A stretch of DNA of 64,000 nt. Origin: Natrinema salaciae. Its GTDB lineage: Archaea > Halobacteriota > Halobacteria > Halobacteriales > Natrialbaceae. The position numbers and the translations under genes were made by a program. The DNA lies in contig NZ_FOFD01000007.1 in the NCBI RefSeq assembly GCF_900110865.1, positions 124,001 to 188,000 of the forward strand, written 5' to 3'. Below the pieces are notes generated by a model. It ran no database searches and was not told the DNA's origin. It was given only the letters and a program-made list of their open reading frames with translations. This document shows, piece after piece, positions 59,447 to 64,000 of this stretch; position 1 is the stretch's first letter; each line of letters starts with the position of its first letter.

Positions 59447-60370
59447 TCACGCGAACCCGTGCTCGTGCAGGACCTCCCGGCGCATGTCCAGTAACTCACC
59501 GACCGCGGCCCTGCTCCCGAGTTGGTTGACCGTATCGTCGGGCAGACTGACTTCCCGCAAATCCTCGTGGACCCCCGGCGACGTGGACGTAGCAACGGCT
59601 ACCGCGACCACCACGGCCGCTACCAGAACGGCGTCACTCACCGGTCCGTTAGGGAGGATGTTTGCCTCGTCGACGTCCGACGGGATGGTCTCCATCGCTC
59701 GCCGTTCGATATCACTCATTTCCGGCGGCGATGCGACGACCAGGTAATCGTAGAACCCGTTCGGTGGGAACGGACCGTCTGGACCGTCAGGCCAGGGGAA
59801 ATCGTCCGGCCACGGCGGCGATGGTGGACAGTCGGGTCCGCACGGACACTCCCGAATGGTGAACTCGTCCGGATCGAGTTCACCACCGGTGTACGGAAAC
59901 GTCATCGCCCCCAGCGGGAGCTCTCTGAGTGCGAGGTTTCTGCCGAGTTCACGCGACCCGTAACTGAAATCGAAGATCGCCGGTGCCTCGAGTGCCTTCT
60001 CGACACCCTCGTGCGGAGTCGGTAACTCCCGGGACAAGAGCTCCTCGTTTTCGAGTAGCATCTCGCCGACCTCCGAGAACGCGTCGAGGTCGTCCTTGAC
60101 GATCGCGGTTTCGATGTCGTCGATCAGATCGGTTCCGGTCGCGCCCCAAAAGAGCATGACGGTCCCCTGGGGTGGCCTGAAGGGATTGCCGTCAAGCGCG
60201 TCTTCATCCGGGTCGAAGGTAACCACTGGGGGGGTTTTGTGATGTGTTTCTCGGCGAGCCTTCGCACTCTGAATGGCTTCGAACGGATCGTCTTCTTCCT
60301 CCGGTATTCGAGTCGCTCGAGAGAGCTGTTCACCCACGTTTTCATCGAAGTCGATATCTCCTAATTGCAT
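59447..60370 (-). CDS. Unknown protein, first gene of the SdpAB-like cassette
   Basis: A 307-residue protein of no recognised family. It is acidic, with LFWGATGTDLIDDIETAI near 73-90. A Cys/Pro-rich patch (CPCGPDCPPSPPWPDDFPWP, 175-194) precedes PDGPFPPNGFYDYLVVASPP. A hydrophobic Ala/Val-only segment follows at 243-261 (SDAVLVAAVVVAVAVATS), and the C-terminus is charged. It has no classical signal peptide. In bacterial sdpABC operons the third gene is the toxin precursor, so this protein could be the precursor or its carrier. ATG 60370 is favoured over the GTG at 60385 by the TATA position (60401-60410). Confidence 0.65.
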   Translation of the reverse strand: MQLGDIDFDENVGEQLSRATRIPEEEDDPFEAIQSAKARRETHHKTPPVVTFDPDEDALDGNPFRPPQGTVMLFWGATGTDLIDDIETAIVKDDLDAFSEVGEMLLENEELLSRELPTPHEGVEKALEAPAIFDFSYGSRELGRNLALRELPLGAMTFPYTGGELDPDEFTIRECPCGPDCPPSPPWPDDFPWPDGPDGPFPPNGFYDYLVVASPPEMSDIERRAMETIPSDVDEANILPNGPVSDAVLVAAVVVAVAVATSTSPGVHEDLREVSLPDDTVNQLGSRAAVGELLDMRREVLHEHGFA

Positions 60371-60400
60371 GTAGTCCGTTCCCACATTATTGGTAATGGT

Positions 60401-60410
60401 ATTAAAATAT
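60401..60410 (-). promoter_or_regulatory. TATA box of the SdpAB-like cassette
   Basis: On the minus strand ATATTTTAAT lies about 35 bases before the ATG at 60370. It sits in an AT-rich block (about 60386-60440) that contrasts with the GC-rich flanks. A transcript start near 60378 gives a leader of about eight bases. Confidence 0.55.
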
Positions 60411-60596
60411 GTCTATTGGAAATTATAAATAGGTTTGTTATTGCTTGTCTCCTGTTCCGAATACGACCCCTGAGGTTGACCCGTCGATCGATCGCCCACA
60501 GTGCCGGATGACGACCGCGATCGGACAGCGATCTCTACCAACTACTCGGTGCAGACGACCGGTGCGGGGACGCGGTTCTCGAAATCATCGGGACGG

Positions 60597-61883
60597 TCAA
60601 TCAGCGCCGCTCGCGCCCGGAGGCGATGTCTCGCTCGAGCCATCGGTCCCGCTGATCTCACGGATGTACCGAATCCGGTCGGGAATCGGCGGGTGCGTGT
60701 CGCGGAAGGTGGCGTACAACGGATGCGGGAAGGGGTTCGCGAGGTGTTCGCTCGTGAGCCGGCAGAGCGCGTCGACCAGCGGCTCGCCGTCCGCCATCAC
60801 GGCGGTTGCGAAGGTGTCGGCCTCGCGCTCGTGGGCCAGCGAAAGTCTGTTCTCGAGCGGGCTGGTGGGTATGGCTACCGGCTGGAGCCAGAGCGCACCC
60901 ATTACGAGGCCGACGTAGGTGGTTTCCGGCAGTGCGAACAGCTCGTAGAGCCACGGTGCCTCGAGCAGGTACCAGAGGATGGTGAGCATCGCTCCGATTC
61001 GCACAAGCCCGGCGGTGAATCCCTTCCAGACGTGGCGTTTTTCCAGTGGGCGAGCTCGTGTGCGAGGACTGCCTCGATCTCGGCGAGCCCCATCTGGTCG
61101 ACGAGCGTATCGAACAGGACTATCCGTTTGGTCCGGCCGAAGCCGACGAAGTAGGCGTTGGAGTGGGAGGACCGCTTGCTCGCGTCCATGACGGAGACGT
61201 GTCGCAGGTGAAGCCGGCGCGCTCGAAGACGCGCTCGACGGCAGCCCGCAACTTGCCGGCGTCGACGGGCTCGAAGTCGTTGAACAGCGGCGCAATCACC
61301 CGCGGGTAGAGCACGAGCATCGCGAGCGAAACGGCCGTGAACAGGGCGGTCGCCGCCAGCGGTCAGTAAGTCGGCAGGCGAACGACGACCCAGAGGACGG
61401 CGGCGAGAACGGCCGTGAAGACCGCCGCGAGAACCGTCCCGAGCAGGAGGTCCGTGACGAACAGCCCGGTGACGCCTCGTTGAAGTCGAATCGCTCCTCG
61501 ATCACGAACGTCTCGTAGGCGTCGAAGGGGACCGAGACGAGCCGGATTCCGACAACCGCCGCGACGAAAAAGGCCGCCCCCGTCTCGATCGGCCCGTATC
61601 CAAGCCCCTCGAGCCACTCGACGGCCGTCGCCAGCGCGCCCGAGTAGAGGACCGCCAGTACGAGCGCCAGAATCACCCAGGGCTGTCCCTGCGAGAGTAT
61701 CGTCGTCGCGCGTTGGTAGTCGACTACCCGGTCGGTGTCCTCGAGATCGAGCCGTTCGGCGACCCAGTCGGATTCCCGCTCGAGCGCCCGTCTCCCGTGG
61801 CGAACGTTGAGCACGGACAGGACGGTGAAGAACGCGGTTGTCCCGGCGAGCACGGCGAGAAAGAGCACGTGATACGCGAGCAT
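60597..61883 (-). pseudogene. Ste24-like M48 metallopeptidase, disrupted
   Basis: A membrane-embedded zinc protease related to CAAX endoprotease Ste24. The pieces in order are: FVAAVVGIRLVSVPFDAYET...RFDFNEA (frame 1, to about 61480); [20 protein letters not shown]...RLPTY, then TGA at 61363-61365; [20 protein letters not shown]...[28 protein letters not shown]...HELAHWK (HExxH type); and [20 protein letters not shown] to the end. Joining these needs three single-base frame changes (near 61480, 61200 and 61040) and reading through one stop. Either the gene is dead or the sequence has errors. The first is favoured since the lesions are several. The C-terminus is shared with the remnant at 57900. 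Confidence 0.85.
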
Positions 61884-61956
61884 ATCCGTAGTACGGCGTG
61901 CAGACCGATTAACGGTTGCTCCGCGCTCGAGCGGGGACGGCGACCGACGGGGCCGA

Positions 61957-62715
61957 TCAGGTACAGGAGAAGCCGCCGTCGACGACGAGCGCCTGGCCGG
62001 TGATCCAGTCGGCGTCGTCGCTGGCCAGGAACAGCATCGCGTTGGCGATGTCCTCGGGTTCCCCGAGGCGTTTGAGCGGGTAGTGACGAGCCATCTCCTC
62101 TTTGGTCGCTTCCCACTCCGCTTCGGTCTGCCCTTTCCGGGGCATCGGCGTGTCGGTCACGCCCGGGCAGACCGCGTTCGCCCGAACCCCGGCCGGCCCG
62201 ACCTCCGCCGCGACGGTGCGGGTGAAGTTGACGACCGCACCCTTCGACAGCGAGTAGGCCCCGAGTTGCGGCGCGCCGATGACGCCGGCCAGCGACGCGG
62301 TGTTGACGATCGCGCCGCTTCCCTGTTCCTTGAAGTGGGGAATCACGGCGTGGCAGCCGTTCCAGACCCCCTTGACGTTCACGTCGATGATCCGATCGCG
62401 TTCGCCCTCGTCGATATCCTCGATCCGCGCACGCTGGTGGCTGACCCCCGCGTTGTTCACCATGATGTCGAGGCCGAACGTCGAGACGGCCTCGTCGACG
62501 GCCGCGTGGACTGCGTCGGCGTCGCGGACGTCCAGTTCGACGGCAGTCCCCGCTCGCCCCGCGTCCTCGACGCGGTCGATCGTCTCCTCGGCCCCCTCCA
62601 GATCGACGTCGGCCGCGACGATCGTCGCACCCTCGCCGGCGAACAGTTCGGCCGCTTCCCGGCCGAGGCCGGAGCCCGCTCCCGTGATAAACGCGGTCTT
62701 GTCTTCGAGTCGCAT
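61957..62715 (-). CDS. Short-chain dehydrogenase/reductase
   Basis: A 252-residue classical SDR. The cofactor motif is TGAGSGLG (residues 10-17), VNNAG lies near 86-90, the catalytic Ser/Tyr/Lys set is in NTASLAGVIG and AYSLSKGAVV (YxxxK), and the end VDGGFSCT is typical. The acidic residue after the second strand (ADVD) points to NAD preference. It is leaderless by the position of a TTTATAC element near 62737. Substrate is unknown. Confidence 0.92.
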   Translation of the reverse strand: MRLEDKTAFITGAGSGLGREAAELFAGEGATIVAADVDLEGAEETIDRVEDAGRAGTAVELDVRDADAVHAAVDEAVSTFGLDIMVNNAGVSHQRARIEDIDEGERDRIIDVNVKGVWNGCHAVIPHFKEQGSGAIVNTASLAGVIGAPQLGAYSLSKGAVVNFTRTVAAEVGPAGVRANAVCPGVTDTPMPRKGQTEAEWEATKEEMARHYPLKRLGEPEDIANAMLFLASDDADWITGQALVVDGGFSCT

Positions 62716-62818
62716 ACCCACACATTGTCGAGCGGGAGTATAAACGCTGGTCACGGACGGGCGGATTGCCTCGAGCCGCTCGGACGCGAAACGGAGAAGC
62801 GACCGCCGGTGGCGATCC

Positions 62819-63832
62819 TTACTCGGCGAACTGCCGCTCGAGCAGCGTCGTCACCAGGTACGCGGCCAGCCGCGCCGTGTCGTCGGTCGGATCGTACGGC
62901 GGCGCGACCTCCATCAGGTCGGCCGCGCCGACAGCGGGGTGTTCGCCGAGGGTTTCGACGACGGCGAGCGCCTGCGAGGCCGAGAGCCCGCCGGGCTCCG
63001 GGGTACCGGTGCCGGGAGCGACCGAGGGGTCGACCGAGTCGATGTCGAAGGTGACGTAGACGGCGTCGGTCTCGGCGGCGGCGTGCTCGATCGCGTCGCG
63101 GACGACCGGTCGAACCCCGCGCTCCTCGACGTCGCGGATGGTGGACAGTCCGAGGCCGGTCTCCTCGGCGAACTCGAAGAACTCGGGGGACTCGTAGCCG
63201 CGGATCCCCACCTGCGCGACGTGCTCGAAGTCCGTGTGAGGCGATTCCGCGATGTGGTGGGTCGGCGATCCGTGGAAGTCGGTTCCGAAGACCGGGCTCT
63301 CGGCCGCGGTGTCGGTGTGAGCGTCGATCTGGACCAGTCCGACGGTATCGTGCTCGGAGCCCTCCGCGAAGCCCCGGAACGCGGGGAACGTACAGTAGTG
63401 ATCGCCGCCGATGAAGAGCGGCATGACGCCCTGTGCGGCCACGGTCGCGACGTGGGCCGTGATCGACTCGGCGGTCGTCTCGAGGTCCATCGGGAAGACC
63501 GGAACGTCGCCGCAGTCGACGACCTCGAGCGAGCCGAAGTCGACCTGTTTGCCCGTTCGCATGTTCGTCAGTCCGCCCTTGTAGCCCGAGAGGTAGGCGA
63601 GCCAGCCGCTGGCGCGGCGGACGGCCCGCGGGCCGTACCGCGCGCCCGGGCGATTGCTCACGGCCCCGTCGTAGGGCGCGCCGAGGACCGCGACGTCGGC
63701 CCCCGCGACGTCCTCGATCTCGCCGGGGTCGCTCTTGAGGAACGTATCGAAACCGGCGTAGGCGAGTTCGACCTCGCTGCCGGGCGTCGACTCGCGGAAC
63801 GCCGCCGCGCGGCTCCGGTCGTTCGCCGTCAT
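62819..63832 (-). CDS. speB: Agmatinase-family ureohydrolase
   Basis: A 337-residue ureohydrolase. The binuclear manganese ligands are visible: GGDHYC (His), QIDAHTDT (DxHxD) and FDIDSVDP (DxD). The loop YDGAVSNRPGARYGPRAVR fits this family. Length is slightly above bacterial agmatinase. It cleaves agmatine or a related guanidino compound to urea. The upstream gene is a class III aminotransferase and overlaps it by four bases (ATGA), so both belong to one polyamine, guanidino or GABA route. The exact substrate is uncertain. Confidence 0.9.
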   Translation of the reverse strand: MTANDRSRAAAFRESTPGSEVELAYAGFDTFLKSDPGEIEDVAGADVAVLGAPYDGAVSNRPGARYGPRAVRRASGWLAYLSGYKGGLTNMRTGKQVDFGSLEVVDCGDVPVFPMDLETTAESITAHVATVAAQGVMPLFIGGDHYCTFPAFRGFAEGSEHDTVGLVQIDAHTDTAAESPVFGTDFHGSPTHHIAESPHTDFEHVAQVGIRGYESPEFFEFAEETGLGLSTIRDVEERGVRPVVRDAIEHAAAETDAVYVTFDIDSVDPSVAPGTGTPEPGGLSASQALAVVETLGEHPAVGAADLMEVAPPYDPTDDTARLAAYLVTTLLERQFAE

Positions 63833-64000
63833 CGGTCGTCCTCCAGTTCGGCGTCGATCGACTCCCGGATACCGGCGACGCCCCGCTCGAGCTGCTCGCG
63901 GTCGATCGAGAGCGGCGGCTGGACCCGCAGGACGTTCTTGTAGTAGCCGCCGACGCCCGCAACGATACCCCGCTCGCGGAGGCGCTTCCCGACGTGTTTC
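63829..64000 (-). CDS. C-terminal part of a class III PLP aminotransferase
   Basis: Only the last 56 residues are in the window (KHVGKRLRERGIVAGVGGYY, KNVLRVQPPLSIDREQLERG). The GGYYKNVLRVQPPLSI pattern is the C-terminal signature of class III aminotransferases such as GABA or ornithine-type enzymes. Its stop overlaps the ureohydrolase start by four bases (ATGA). The two genes are therefore an operon. The 5' part lies beyond the right edge. Confidence 0.8.
   Translation of the reverse strand, partial: KHVGKRLRERGIVAGVGGYYKNVLRVQPPLSIDREQLERGVAGIRESIDAELEDDR

Noticed and set aside
1-64000. CRISPR arrays, rRNA, integrases and transposases
   Set aside because: No regularly spaced repeats, rRNA signature sequences or recombinase motifs could be found by reading either strand.

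Overview
The window is chromosomal DNA from a haloarchaeon (class Halobacteria). The evidence is high GC with strong G/C at third codon positions, very acidic predicted proteins, archaeal TATA-type promoters with short or no leaders, Tat signals with twin arginines, two surface proteins with PGF-CTERM-like tails, CetZ-type tubulin, F420 biosynthesis genes (cofC, cofG) and many small haloarchaea-specific genes. A genus cannot be fixed from the sequence; a Natrialbales-like member is a guess. No rRNA, tRNA, CRISPR array, integrase or intact insertion sequence was seen.

Layout. 1-6 kb: regulators, a secreted coiled-coil protein, a Vms1-like peptidyl-tRNA hydrolase, and a sulfatase/GtrA pair. 6.4-8.5 kb: a two-gene operon resembling the D-glutamate catabolism pair dgcN-dgcA. 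9.5-11.7 kb: an arsenic cluster (arsR-arsM, a start-less membrane ORF, arsN2) with a clear palindromic operator. 12-19.7 kb: two tandem paralogous membrane proteins, PspA, an alpha/beta hydrolase, an FRG-domain protein and several small regulators. 20.6-27.4 kb: a carbohydrate island made of a TrmB-like regulator, a secreted malectin-CBM6-GH16 glucanase and a secreted G8-Fn3-CBM6 protein that ends in a truncated malectin domain. 27.4-28.9 kb: a gene-poor zone with decayed coding traces. 28.9-36.7 kb: a HerA-like ATPase and NurA nuclease, 4.3 kb apart, with a cohesin-like surface protein and regulators between. 36.9-44.5 kb: gpmI, a 7TM histidine kinase, and a PhoX-like phosphatase carrying cohesin and dockerin modules, followed at once by a membrane-anchored cohesin protein. 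44.6-55.5 kb: mostly housekeeping, with a Ca/Na exchanger, metY, trkA between two stand-alone RAM-domain proteins, tmk, a complex I NDUFA9-like reductase, cetZ and cofC-cofG. 55.8-64 kb: a PQQ-type propeller, a nucleoside deaminase, a lower-GC three-gene cassette resembling bacterial SdpA/SdpB antimicrobial-peptide genes and flanked by remnants of M48 peptidase genes, an SDR, an agmatinase-family enzyme and the end of a class III aminotransferase.

The most interesting items are the SdpAB-like cassette (58055-60370), which could be an archaeal secreted-toxin system with an unfamiliar third protein, and the PhoX-cohesin-dockerin plus surface-cohesin pair (41197-44510), which suggests a cellulosome-like docking scheme for a phosphatase. 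A mirrored hairpin element (48425-48947) that begins one or two bases after the stop codons of two converging genes is also notable.
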